Assembly (NCBI GenBank): GCA_946221765.1
Contig: CAMIMK010000199.1
Coordinates: forward strand, 1-6,027
DNA: 6,027 nt
Source: an uncultured Rhodovulum sp.
Lineage (GTDB): Bacteria > Pseudomonadota > Alphaproteobacteria > Rhodobacterales > Rhodobacteraceae
Direction: 5' to 3'
Shown here: positions 1 through 5,885 of the stretch, piece after piece
Position numbering within the stretch: the first letter of the stretch is position 1
How the letters are laid out: each line of letters starts with the position of its first letter
Position numbers and translations under genes: made by a program
Notes under the pieces: generated by a model
The model's input: only the letters and a program-made list of their open reading frames with translations
What the model was told of the DNA's origin: nothing
The model's database searches: none

Positions 1-78
1 AATCCTATTGGGTACGGACCCTAGCCCGCCGCAGGGCCCCGCCGCATTCCGGGCTGGCCTTCGCCGGGATCCCCTGCC

Positions 79-984
79 ATGGTTGCAATGAAAATTGCGG
101 GGTCTGCCATCGTGGGAAAGCCTGAGCCTCCTGCCGATTACGAGGCGCTCATCCGCGTCATCCACGACCGCTACGCCACGATGAGCAAGGGATATCAGCT
201 GATCGCGCTCTACCTGACGCAGAACCCCAACGATGTCGCCGTCCGCTCGGTCAATGCGATCGCGGAGAGCTGCGGCGTCCATGCCTCCAACTTCGTGCGC
301 TTCGCCCAGGCGCTCGGCTACAGCGGCTTCAAGGACCTGCAGGGGCTGTTCCAGAAGCGGCTCTCGACGGCCGCCCCGGGGTTCGAGGCGCGGATGAAGG
401 CGCTGGAAGGCGAACTCGGGGCGCGGGGCGACCAGAGCGAGCACGGCCTGCTGCGGGATCTCGTCATCCGCGACGTCGCCTCGCTGCAGGCCCTGCTGAT
501 GGAGACCCCGGCGGAGGACCTGACGCGGGCGGCGGCCATCCTGGAGAAGGCCGAGGCCATCTATCTGGTCGGGCAGCTCCGCTCGGCCCCGGTCGTGGAC
601 CTGCTGCGCTACGTGCTGACGATGCTCGGCAAACGCTGCATCCTGCTCGACCCGAGCGGCGGCCTCGCCACGCACATGGCCCGCACGATCGGCCCGCGCG
701 ACGCGCTGGTCGCGGTGTCCTTCCGCTTCTACGCGACCGAGGTCGTCAACATCGTCGAGGACGTGGCGGCGCGGGGCATCCCGATCGTGGCGATGTCCGA
801 CAGCACGCTGTCGCCGCTCGCGAAGGCCGCCAGCGTGCTCTTTGCCGTGCCCGAACACGAATATACCTTCTCGCGCTCGCTGGCGGCGCCGATGTGCCTG
901 GCGCAGGCGCTGACGGTCGCCGTGGCGGCGCGGTTGCAGAACGACGCCGGGAGCCCCCGCATCCCGATCGTGACCGGCCAGTGA
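79..984 (+). CDS. RpiR/MurR-family transcriptional regulator (HTH plus SIS domain), likely inositol-locus regulator (IolR-type)
   Basis: Predicted cytoplasmic DNA-binding regulator that senses a sugar or cyclitol (phosphate) ligand. Residues about 20-95 form the RpiR-type N-terminal helical/HTH domain: the family's 'NPNDVA' turn is at about 49-54, and the recognition region 'IAESCGVHASNFVRFAQALG' is at 61-80, followed by a YSGF motif. Residues about 148-285 form a SIS sugar-phosphate-binding domain ('IYLVGQLRSA' at 161-170, 'LVAVSFRFYATEVV' at 210-223). The length of 301 aa is normal for the family. RpiR-type IolR repressors control inositol catabolism in rhizobia, and the adjacent iol genes make that role likely here; this is inference from context. 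The start is uncertain. ATG 79 and ATG 88 both lack a clear ribosome-binding site. GTG 112 has only a weak GCGGGG upstream, but it keeps the whole conserved domain. The gene converges on the SDR gene, and its last codons (VTGQ-stop) lie inside a 14-bp tandem repeat. Confidence 0.92.
   Translation: MVAMKIAGSAIVGKPEPPADYEALIRVIHDRYATMSKGYQLIALYLTQNPNDVAVRSVNAIAESCGVHASNFVRFAQALGYSGFKDLQGLFQKRLSTAAPGFEARMKALEGELGARGDQSEHGLLRDLVIRDVASLQALLMETPAEDLTRAAAILEKAEAIYLVGQLRSAPVVDLLRYVLTMLGKRCILLDPSGGLATHMARTIGPRDALVAVSFRFYATEVVNIVEDVAARGIPIVAMSDSTLSPLAKAASVLFAVPEHEYTFSRSLAAPMCLAQALTVAVAARLQNDAGSPRIPIVTGQ
85..98. promoter_or_regulatory. Candidate operator palindrome GCAAT-N4-ATTGC at the regulator start
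   Basis: This is a perfect inverted repeat with 5-bp arms and a 4-nt spacer (GCAAT GAAA ATTGC). It lies over codons 3-7 of the regulator if translation starts at ATG 79. The architecture and most of the arm sequence match the palindrome at 4840-4853 in front of iolG (GCAAC AATC GTTGC), and I found no third copy in the window. It could be an autoregulatory site. A single 5-4-5 inverted repeat is expected by chance several times in 6 kb, so the support comes only from the shared sequence and placement. Confidence 0.35.
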
Positions 985-1036
985 CCGGGGGCCAGTGACC
1001 GGAGGCCAGTGACCGGAGGCCAGTGACCGGGGGCCG
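970..1036. repeat. 14-bp tandem repeat array overlapping the 3' end of the regulator gene
   Basis: About 4.5 head-to-tail copies of the unit GTGACCGGRGGCCA. The copies are a shortened first copy at 970-980 (3 bp missing), full copies at 981-994, 995-1008 and 1009-1022, and a degenerate last copy at 1023-1036. The second and third full copies are identical, and the first differs from them by one G/A. Each copy carries a TGA. Because 14 is not a multiple of 3, the successive TGAs fall in all three forward frames, and the TGA at 982-984 is the regulator's stop codon. The last four sense codons of the regulator come from the first copy. The function is unknown; replication slippage is the simplest origin. 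Confidence 0.9.
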
Positions 1037-1101
1037 GGTCATGCGACCTCCGGATGAATGGTTCGGGTCTCCCCGCCCGGCCTCTCGCGCAAGGGCGCTG
1101 T

Positions 1102-1120
1102 CGGATCCGCCCCCGATCCG
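1102..1120. repeat. Inverted repeat (CGGATC-N7-GATCCG) in the convergent intergenic gap
   Basis: Six-bp perfect arms at 1102-1107 and 1115-1120 enclose a C-rich 7-nt loop. The hairpin lies downstream of both convergent genes and could stall or protect transcripts. No run of T follows it on either strand, so it is not a canonical intrinsic terminator. Chance occurrence in GC-rich DNA is possible. Confidence 0.3.
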
Positions 1121-1169
1121 GCGCGTCCCGATCACCCCGGTCTCATGCCTGCGGTTGACCCCTCGCCCT

Positions 1170-1185
1170 CGGCGCGCGCGCGCCG
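1170..1185. terminator. Perfect 16-bp GC palindrome downstream of the SDR gene, possible terminator-like hairpin
   Basis: The 16 bases CGGCGCGCGCGCGCCG are exactly self-complementary and begin 17 bases after the SDR stop codon on the minus strand. The core is an alternating CG run. It could form a strong hairpin or cruciform at the end of the iolD-iolE-SDR transcript. No T-tract follows in either direction, so termination, if it occurs here, would have to be Rho-assisted or the site may only stabilise the mRNA 3' end. The functional call is tentative; the palindrome itself is certain. Confidence 0.35.
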
Positions 1186-1202
1186 GTCCGCCGGAAGTCG
1201 TG

Positions 1203-2018
1203 TCAGAGGCGCATCGGCCCGTCCGGCGCCGGGGCCTGCCCGGCATAGGCGCCCCAGACCGACTGGTCGAAATTGATGACCGCGCCGGTCATCAGGCCGG
1301 AGTCGTCGGACGCGAGGAAGGCCGTCGCCCGCGCCACCTCGGCCGGATCGACGAGCCGGCCGAAGGGCAGCCGGGCATTGGCCTTCGCCTCCCAGTCGGG
1401 ATCTCCCGATTCCGCCATCTGGAGTTCGCGCTCATGGTCGGAGGACATCCAGCCGATGTCGAGCTGGTTGACCCGGATCCGGTTGCCGGCCACCGCGAAG
1501 GCGACGTTGCGGGTCAGCGTGGCGAGCGCCCCCTTCGACGCGCAATAGGCGCTGATGAACGGCTGTCCCGCATGCGAGGACATCGAGCCGATGTTGACGA
1601 TCGAGCCCGCGATGCCGTCCCGGATCATCAGCCGCAGCACCTCCTGGATCAGGAAGAACGGCCCGCGCACGTTCGTCGCGAACATCCGGTCGAAGAGCTC
1701 CGGGCTCGTGTCGAGGATGGTGCCGCGGTCGGTCAGCGCCCCGGCGTTGACGAGGACATCGACGCGGCCGAAGCGCGCGTCGGCCTCGGCCACGACGCGG
1801 CGGCAATCCTCGACGCGGGCGAGGTCGGCCTCGACGAAATGCACGGGTACGCCGGTCTCGGCGGCGATGCCCCCGGCAACCGCCCGGCCCTTCGCCGCGC
1901 TGCGGCCGAGGGTGACGAGGCCGGCGGCGCCCGCCTCGGCCAGCCGCCGGGCGATGGCGGCGCCGAGGCCCTGCGTCGCGCCGGTGACGATGCAGATCTT
2001 GCCGTCCATGCGGTTCAT
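1203..2018 (-). CDS. SDR-family NAD(P)-dependent oxidoreductase, third gene of the iolD-iolE operon
   Basis: A 271-aa classical short-chain dehydrogenase/reductase, cytoplasmic, with a Rossmann fold. Visible motifs are the cofactor loop TGATQGLG (residues 12-19), D65 in the 'EADLA' turn, NAG at 91-93, and a full catalytic tetrad N116, S145, Y158 and K162 in 'YCASKG'. The C-terminal segment 'LMTGAVINFDQSVWGAY' (242-258) replaces the usual 'TG..i.vDGG' ending and suggests a specific subfamily. The start ATG at 2018 overlaps the iolE stop codon (ATGA), and GGAGG lies 7 nt upstream inside the end of iolE, so translation is probably coupled. The operon position suggests oxidation or reduction of a cyclitol or inosose, for example another inositol isomer. 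The substrate cannot be read from the sequence. Generic annotation as a 3-oxoacyl-ACP reductase would probably be wrong here. Confidence 0.9.
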   Translation of the reverse strand: MNRMDGKICIVTGATQGLGAAIARRLAEAGAAGLVTLGRSAAKGRAVAGGIAAETGVPVHFVEADLARVEDCRRVVAEADARFGRVDVLVNAGALTDRGTILDTSPELFDRMFATNVRGPFFLIQEVLRLMIRDGIAGSIVNIGSMSSHAGQPFISAYCASKGALATLTRNVAFAVAGNRIRVNQLDIGWMSSDHERELQMAESGDPDWEAKANARLPFGRLVDPAEVARATAFLASDDSGLMTGAVINFDQSVWGAYAGQAPAPDGPMRL

Positions 2019-2920
2019 GCCGCGCCCTCCACGGTATATCCGGCCGCGGCCATCACCCGCAGCAGTTCGGCATGGCCGACCCGGGCCATCGCGAGCGGTG
2101 GCGAGATCTTCGGGTCCTGCTCCGCCTCCACCACGAACCAGCCCTCGTAGCCGTATCCGGCCAGCCGCGTCACGATTGCCTCGAAGTCGAGGCTGCCGTC
2201 GCCCGGAACGGTGAAGGCGCCCTTCACCACGGCATCGAGGAAGCTGTCCCGGCTGCGGTCGAGGCCGTCGATCACCGCCCGGCGCACGTCCTTGGTGTGC
2301 ACGTGGCTGATCCGCGCGTGGTGGGTGTCGATGACGCGCAGCACGTCACCGCCGGCGAAGGCCATGTGCCCGGCATCGTAGAGGAGCGGGATGCCCGGTC
2401 CCGACTGCGCCATGAAGGCGTCGAGTTCCGCCTCGGTCTCGATCGCCGCCGCCATGTGGTGGTGATAGGCGAGCGGCATCCCCTGTTCGGCGCACCATTC
2501 GCCGAAGGCGGTCATCTTGCGGCCGTAGACCTTCATCTCGTCGTCGGAGAGCCTCGGCTTGGTCGAGAGCGGCCGCGACCGGTCGCCCTGGATCGAGCGG
2601 GCGGTCTCGCCATAGACGATGCAGGGGGCGCCCATCGCCTTGAAGAGCGCCATCTGCCCGGCGATCCGGTCCTTCTCGGCCTCGATGTCGCCGTCCAGCA
2701 GCAGGCCGGAGAACCAGCCGCCGCAGACGCTGATCCCGTAGCGGTCGAGGACCGGCCCCAGTTCGCCCGGATCGAGCGGGAAGCGCCGCCCGGTCTCCAT
2801 GCCGGTGAAGCCCGCGACGCTCGCCTGCCGGAGGCATTCCTCCAGGCTCACGTCGTCGGACAGTTCGGCAAGGTCGTCGTTCCACCACGCGATCGGCGCG
2901 ATGCCCAGCTTCGCCTTCAT
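2015..2920 (-). CDS. iolE: Myo-inosose-2 dehydratase (IolE)
   Basis: Dehydrates scyllo-inosose (2-keto-myo-inositol) to 3D-(3,5/4)-trihydroxycyclohexane-1,2-dione, the second step of myo-inositol catabolism, in the cytoplasm. The 301-aa protein is a xylose-isomerase-like TIM barrel of the usual IolE length. It opens with 'LGIAPIAWWNDDL' (residues 5-17), followed by 'FTGMETGRRFP' (38-48). Probable metal/active-site positions are the 'YHHHM' cluster (152-156), 'YDAGHMAFAGGD' (181-192, with D182 and H185), 'ISHVHTKDV' (204-212, with H206 and H208) and 'FVVEAEQDP' (262-270, with E265). It starts 3 bp after the iolD stop codon, and a GGGAG-type ribosome site lies within the end of iolD. Its own stop overlaps the SDR start. 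The pairing with iolD makes the assignment firm. Confidence 0.95.
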   Translation of the reverse strand: MKAKLGIAPIAWWNDDLAELSDDVSLEECLRQASVAGFTGMETGRRFPLDPGELGPVLDRYGISVCGGWFSGLLLDGDIEAEKDRIAGQMALFKAMGAPCIVYGETARSIQGDRSRPLSTKPRLSDDEMKVYGRKMTAFGEWCAEQGMPLAYHHHMAAAIETEAELDAFMAQSGPGIPLLYDAGHMAFAGGDVLRVIDTHHARISHVHTKDVRRAVIDGLDRSRDSFLDAVVKGAFTVPGDGSLDFEAIVTRLAGYGYEGWFVVEAEQDPKISPPLAMARVGHAELLRVMAAAGYTVEGAA

Positions 2921-2923
2921 GCC

Positions 2924-4771
2924 TTACACTCCCACCCACTGCTTCGCGCGGATCTCGACCTGTTTCGCATGCGCGTCCCGCACGCTCTCGCGCGGCGAGA
3001 CGGCGGGCACCCCGACATCCCAGTCCGCGTCGCCCGGCACCCAGGCGAAGGCGTCGGTATCGATGGAGAGGACCGTGGTCCGGTCCGTTCCCTGCGCCCA
3101 GGCCATCGCTTCAGTGAGGTCGGCGAGGCTCTCGCAGCGCCGCGCCAGCGCCCCCATCGATTCCGCATGCTTGACGAAGTCGACGGCAAAGGGCGCGACC
3201 ACCCGGCAGTCGCGGATCAGGTTGTTGAAGCCCGGCGTGCCCTTGGCGGTCTGGAGCCGGTTGATGACGCCATAGCCGCCGTTGTCGCAGACGATCAGGA
3301 TGAACTTGTGGCCCGCGAGCACCGAGGAATAGATGTCGGAATTCATCATCAGATAGGTGCCGTCGCCGACCATGACGATCGGCGTCGTCCCCGGCCGGGC
3401 CATGGCATAGCCCCAGCCGGCGGCGATCTCGTAGCCCATGCAGGAATAGCCAAACTCGCAGTCGAAGGTGTTCGGCGCCTTGACCCGCCAGCCCTTGACG
3501 AGCTCGCCCGGCAGGCCGCCGGCCGCGGTGATGATCGGGTCGGTCGGGGCGGCGGCGGCGTGAACCGCCGCGATCGCCTGCGCATAGGTGGGCAGGGGGG
3601 CGTTCGTCGGCTTCTGGTGGTCGTCGAGGATGGCATTCCACTCGGCCATCAGCGGCGCGATCCGCTCGGTCCAGCCGGCCGGGGCCGTCCAGTCGCCAAG
3701 GGCCGCGTCCAGTTCCGCCATCGTCTCGCGGGCATCGCCGACGACGGCGAGCGCGCGGTGCTTGGTCGCGTCCCAGCGCGCGGCATTGATGCCGATGATG
3801 CGGGCCTCGTGGTTGAAGACGGTCCAGGACCCGGTGGTGAAGTCCATCAGCCGGGTGCCGATGGCGAGGATCACGTCGGCCTCGGCGGCGAGCGCATTGG
3901 CCGAGGTGGAGCCGAGGATGCCGATCGGGCCGACATGGGCCGGGTGATCATGCGCGACCGCACCCTTGCCGGCGATGGTCTCGGCCATGGGAATGCCATG
4001 GGCGAGGGCGAATTGCGCAACGGTTTCCTCGGCCAGCGAATAGCGCACGCCGCCGCCGGAGAGGATGAGGGGCTTCTTCGCGCCCTTGAGCAGCGCCACG
4101 GCCTCGGCCAGCCGGCTGCGATCGGGGCGGGGGCGGGGAATGGCCCAGAGGGTCGGCTCGAAGAAGGCCTCCGGGTAGTCGAAGGCCATTTCCTGCGTGT
4201 CCTGACAGAGCGACAGGAAGGCCGGGCCGCAGTCGGCGGGGTCGAGCATCGCGGCCACAGCCTGCGGCAGCGAGCCGAGGATCTGCTCGGGCAGCACGAT
4301 CCGGTCCCAGTAGCGCGTCACCGCCCTGAAGGCGTCGTTCACGGTGACGGTCGGATTCCCGAAATGCTCCACCTGCTGCATCACCGGATCGGGGCGGCGG
4401 TTGGCGAAGGTGTCCCCGGCCAGCAGCAGGACCGGCAGGCGGTTCGAATGGGCGAGGCCGGCGGCTGTCACCATGTTGGTGGCGCCCGGCCCGATCGACG
4501 AGGCGGCGACCATGATCCGGCGCCGGCGCATCGCCTTGGCATAGCCGATCGCGGCCAGCGCCATCGACTGTTCGTTCTGCCCGCGCCAGGTGGGCAGGTC
4601 GTCCTGCACCGCTTCCAGCGCCTCGGACAGGCAGGTGACATTGCCATGGCCGAAGATCGCGAAGACGCCGGCGAAGAGCGGGACCCGTTCGCCGTCCACT
4701 TCGGTGAACTGGTTGCACAGGTAGCGCACCAGCGCCTGTGCCATGGTCAGGCGGATGGTCGGCCGGGTCAT
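2924..4771 (-). CDS. iolD: 3D-(3,5/4)-trihydroxycyclohexane-1,2-dione acylhydrolase (IolD), ThDP-dependent
   Basis: Hydrolytically opens the cyclohexane-dione ring to 5-deoxy-D-glucuronate, the third step of inositol degradation. The 615-aa protein has the three-domain layout of thiamine-diphosphate enzymes of the acetolactate synthase family, at the usual IolD length. The N-terminal PYR domain carries 'IFGHGNV' (39-45) and 'TWRGQNEQSM' (61-70), where E67 is the expected cofactor-activating glutamate. A central domain spans about 215-360 ('LILSGGGVRYS', 'LGSTSANALAAEADVILAIGTRL'). The C-terminal PP domain has the Mg/ThDP motif starting GDG at 469-471 and ending in DN at 496-497, followed by GGYG. 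It is the first gene of the minus-strand operon. GGAGG lies 6 nt before the ATG, which supports this start. Homology to acetolactate synthase is expected, but the iol context and the IolD-type motifs exclude that reading. Confidence 0.97.
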   Translation of the reverse strand: MTRPTIRLTMAQALVRYLCNQFTEVDGERVPLFAGVFAIFGHGNVTCLSEALEAVQDDLPTWRGQNEQSMALAAIGYAKAMRRRRIMVAASSIGPGATNMVTAAGLAHSNRLPVLLLAGDTFANRRPDPVMQQVEHFGNPTVTVNDAFRAVTRYWDRIVLPEQILGSLPQAVAAMLDPADCGPAFLSLCQDTQEMAFDYPEAFFEPTLWAIPRPRPDRSRLAEAVALLKGAKKPLILSGGGVRYSLAEETVAQFALAHGIPMAETIAGKGAVAHDHPAHVGPIGILGSTSANALAAEADVILAIGTRLMDFTTGSWTVFNHEARIIGINAARWDATKHRALAVVGDARETMAELDAALGDWTAPAGWTERIAPLMAEWNAILDDHQKPTNAPLPTYAQAIAAVHAAAAPTDPIITAAGGLPGELVKGWRVKAPNTFDCEFGYSCMGYEIAAGWGYAMARPGTTPIVMVGDGTYLMMNSDIYSSVLAGHKFILIVCDNGGYGVINRLQTAKGTPGFNNLIRDCRVVAPFAVDFVKHAESMGALARRCESLADLTEAMAWAQGTDRTTVLSIDTDAFAWVPGDADWDVGVPAVSPRESVRDAHAKQVEIRAKQWVGV

Positions 4772-4820
4772 GTGATTCCTCCCCCAGTCCTTGTGTTTGA
4801 GACTGATTACGAAATGCAGA

Positions 4821-4847
4821 TTGACAAATCAACACAGGCGCAACAAT
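4821..4847 (+). promoter_or_regulatory. Probable sigma-70-type promoter of iolG
   Basis: A full-consensus -35 hexamer TTGACA lies at 4821-4826. The best -10 candidate is AACAAT at 4842-4847 (4 of 6 matches) with a short 15-bp spacer. A 16-17 bp spacer gives poorer hexamers. The -10 candidate falls inside the palindrome at 4840-4853, so a repressor bound there would block RNA polymerase. The -35 is convincing; the -10 is weak. Confidence 0.5.
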
Positions 4848-4853
4848 CGTTGC
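4840..4853. promoter_or_regulatory. Candidate operator palindrome GCAAC-N4-GTTGC upstream of iolG
   Basis: A perfect inverted repeat with 5-bp arms and a 4-nt spacer (GCAAC AATC GTTGC), ending 24 bases before the iolG start and overlapping the expected -10/start region. It is related to the palindrome at 85-98 at the head of the regulator gene. It may be the binding site of the RpiR-type regulator encoded here, acting as a repressor whose block is lifted by an inositol-pathway intermediate. Both the binding and the ligand are inference. Confidence 0.45.
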
Positions 4854-4865
4854 AAAAAATGCTCT

Positions 4866-4872
4866 GGGAGGA
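4866..4872 (+). promoter_or_regulatory. Ribosome-binding site fixing the iolG start
   Basis: GGGAGGA, with its GGAGG core at 4867-4871, lies 6 nt before ATG 4878. It decides that iolG starts at 4878 rather than at an upstream in-frame ATG (4791), which would translate the promoter region. The iolD site on the other strand has nearly the same sequence and spacing (GGAGGAATCAC before its ATG). Confidence 0.85.
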
Positions 4873-4877
4873 AATCC

Positions 4878-5885
4878 ATGCTGCGAATCGCCGTCCTCGG
4901 CTGCGGCCGCATTGGCCGGATGCATGCCGCGAACATCGCCGCCCATCCGCGCGCGACGCTCGCCGCGGTCTATGACCTGCACCGGCCCGCGGCGGAGGAG
5001 GTCGCGGCGGCGAACGGGATCACGGCCTCCGAGAGCGCCGAGACGATCTTTGCCTCGGCGGAGGTCGATGCGCTCCTGATCGCGACGGCGACGGACACCC
5101 ATGTCGGCTATATCGAGCGGGCGGTGGCGGCGGGAAAGCCGGTGCTCTGCGAGAAGCCGATCGACCTCAGCCTCGCCCGCGCCAACGCCTGCGCGGCGAA
5201 GATCCGGGGATCCGGCGTGCCGATCCAGCTCGGCTTCAACCGCCGCTTCGACCCCGGCCATCGCGCGGCGCGGGATGCGGTGCTGGCGGGCGAGATCGGC
5301 GCGCTGGAGCAGGTCATCATCACCTCGCGCGATCCGGCGCCGGCGCCGCGGGCCTATCTGGAGGTGTCGGGCGGCATCTTCCGCGACATGACGATCCACG
5401 ACTTCGACCTTGCCCGCTTCGTCCTCGGCGAGGAGATCGTCGAGGTCTTCGCCACCGGCAGCCGGCTGGTGGAGCCGCAGATGATGGCGGAGATCGACGA
5501 CTACGACAGCGTCATGGTGGTGATGAAGACGGCCGGCGGCCGGCTCTGCCACGTCAACTGCGCGCGCCGCGCCGTCTATGGCTACGACCAGCGGATGGAG
5601 CTCTTCGGCAGCGCCGGGATGCTGATCAGCGAGAATCGCGCCGCCCATGAGCTGCGCCGCTATTCGGCCGGCGCGGCGCGGGCGGCGGAGCCCTGTCTCC
5701 ACTTCTTCATCGAACGCTACCGCGAGGCCTATGACGCCGAGATCGACGCCTTCGTCGATTGCGTCACGCGGGGGATCGCGCCCGAGGTGGACTTCGAGGA
5801 TGGCCGCAAGGCGCTGGTGCTGGCCGAGGCGGCCGGCCTGTCGGCCCGTGAGGGCCGCGTCGTGGCGGTGAGCGAGGTCGACTGA
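4878..5885 (+). CDS. iolG: Inositol 2-dehydrogenase (IolG), Gfo/Idh/MocA family
   Basis: NAD-dependent oxidation of myo-inositol to scyllo-inosose, the first step of the pathway, in the cytoplasm. From ATG 4878 the protein is 335 aa, typical of IolG. The N-terminal Rossmann fold has 'VLGCGRIGRMHAANI' (6-20), and acidic D33 at the end of strand 2 favours NAD. The family signature EKP is at 92-94 (catalytic K93). The second catalytic signature, 'GGIFRDMTIHDFDLARF' (165-181), carries D170 and H174 (D-x3-H). 'GFNRRFDP' (119-126) is also typical of bacterial IolG. The gene is divergent from iolD and shares its regulatory region. The TGA stop overlaps the next start by one base (TGATG), indicating a plus-strand operon. 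A paralogous role on another inositol isomer (scyllo- or D-chiro-inositol) cannot be excluded from sequence alone. Confidence 0.93.
   Translation: MLRIAVLGCGRIGRMHAANIAAHPRATLAAVYDLHRPAAEEVAAANGITASESAETIFASAEVDALLIATATDTHVGYIERAVAAGKPVLCEKPIDLSLARANACAAKIRGSGVPIQLGFNRRFDPGHRAARDAVLAGEIGALEQVIITSRDPAPAPRAYLEVSGGIFRDMTIHDFDLARFVLGEEIVEVFATGSRLVEPQMMAEIDDYDSVMVVMKTAGGRLCHVNCARRAVYGYDQRMELFGSAGMLISENRAAHELRRYSAGAARAAEPCLHFFIERYREAYDAEIDAFVDCVTRGIAPEVDFEDGRKALVLAEAAGLSAREGRVVAVSEVD

Larger units (their letters stand above)
4772..4877. promoter_or_regulatory. Divergent iolD/iolG promoter region, AT-rich
   Basis: The 106 bp between the divergent starts of iolD and iolG must contain both promoters. 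By hand count, 4791-4860 is about 37% GC (26 of 70), far below the flanking genes. Besides the sites listed separately, it has overlapping short inverted repeats around the -35 box (TTGA-CAAA-TCAA at 4821-4832 and GATT-GACA-AATC at 4819-4830). It also has a wider pair, TGTGTT at 4792-4797 and AACACA at 4831-4836. I could not find a convincing -35/-10 pair for iolD on the minus strand. I also saw no GGAA-N6-TTCC motif, which I recall as the rhizobial IolR site. Confidence 0.7.

Noticed and set aside
1..78. Remnant of an upstream gene or promoter before the regulator
   Set aside because: I found no coding frame with recognisable sequence and no convincing -35/-10 pair; the stretch is too short to call.
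970..1036. Possible CRISPR array or attachment site in the 14-bp repeat
   Set aside because: The units are directly adjacent without spacers, far shorter than CRISPR repeats, and there are no cas or integrase genes nearby.
1023..2150. A 375-codon plus-strand frame starting in the tandem repeat and running antisense to the SDR gene
   Set aside because: The arginine/proline/alanine-rich product has no motifs. The SDR on the opposite strand has complete catalytic motifs and a good ribosome site.
4013..4020. Palindrome TTGCGCAA inside iolD resembling half of the candidate operator
   Set aside because: It lacks the 4-nt spacer geometry and is an 8-bp palindrome within a conserved coding region; chance is the simplest explanation.
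2924..4771. Acetolactate synthase or another ThDP decarboxylase as an alternative to IolD
   Set aside because: Length, the RGQNEQ and IFGHGNV motifs, and direct linkage to iolE and iolG all fit IolD; there is no small regulatory subunit gene nearby.
4791..4877. N-terminal extension of iolG from ATG 4791 (29 extra codons)
   Set aside because: It would translate the AT-rich promoter region. A strong GGAGG lies 6 nt before ATG 4878, and the Rossmann-fold start (MLRIAVLGCG) begins exactly there.
2072..4975. A 967-codon open frame on the plus strand, the longest in the window, antisense to iolE and iolD and running into iolG
   Set aside because: The translation is low-complexity, rich in R, G, H, D and A with no recognisable domain, and lies exactly opposite two well-conserved enzymes. 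GC3-biased codons commonly leave the antisense frame free of stops.
3948..5702. A 584-codon minus-strand open frame spanning iolG antisense, the divergent promoter and part of iolD in another frame
   Set aside because: It crosses the regulatory region and contradicts iolG and iolD, and its product has no domain-like pattern. It is a shadow frame.
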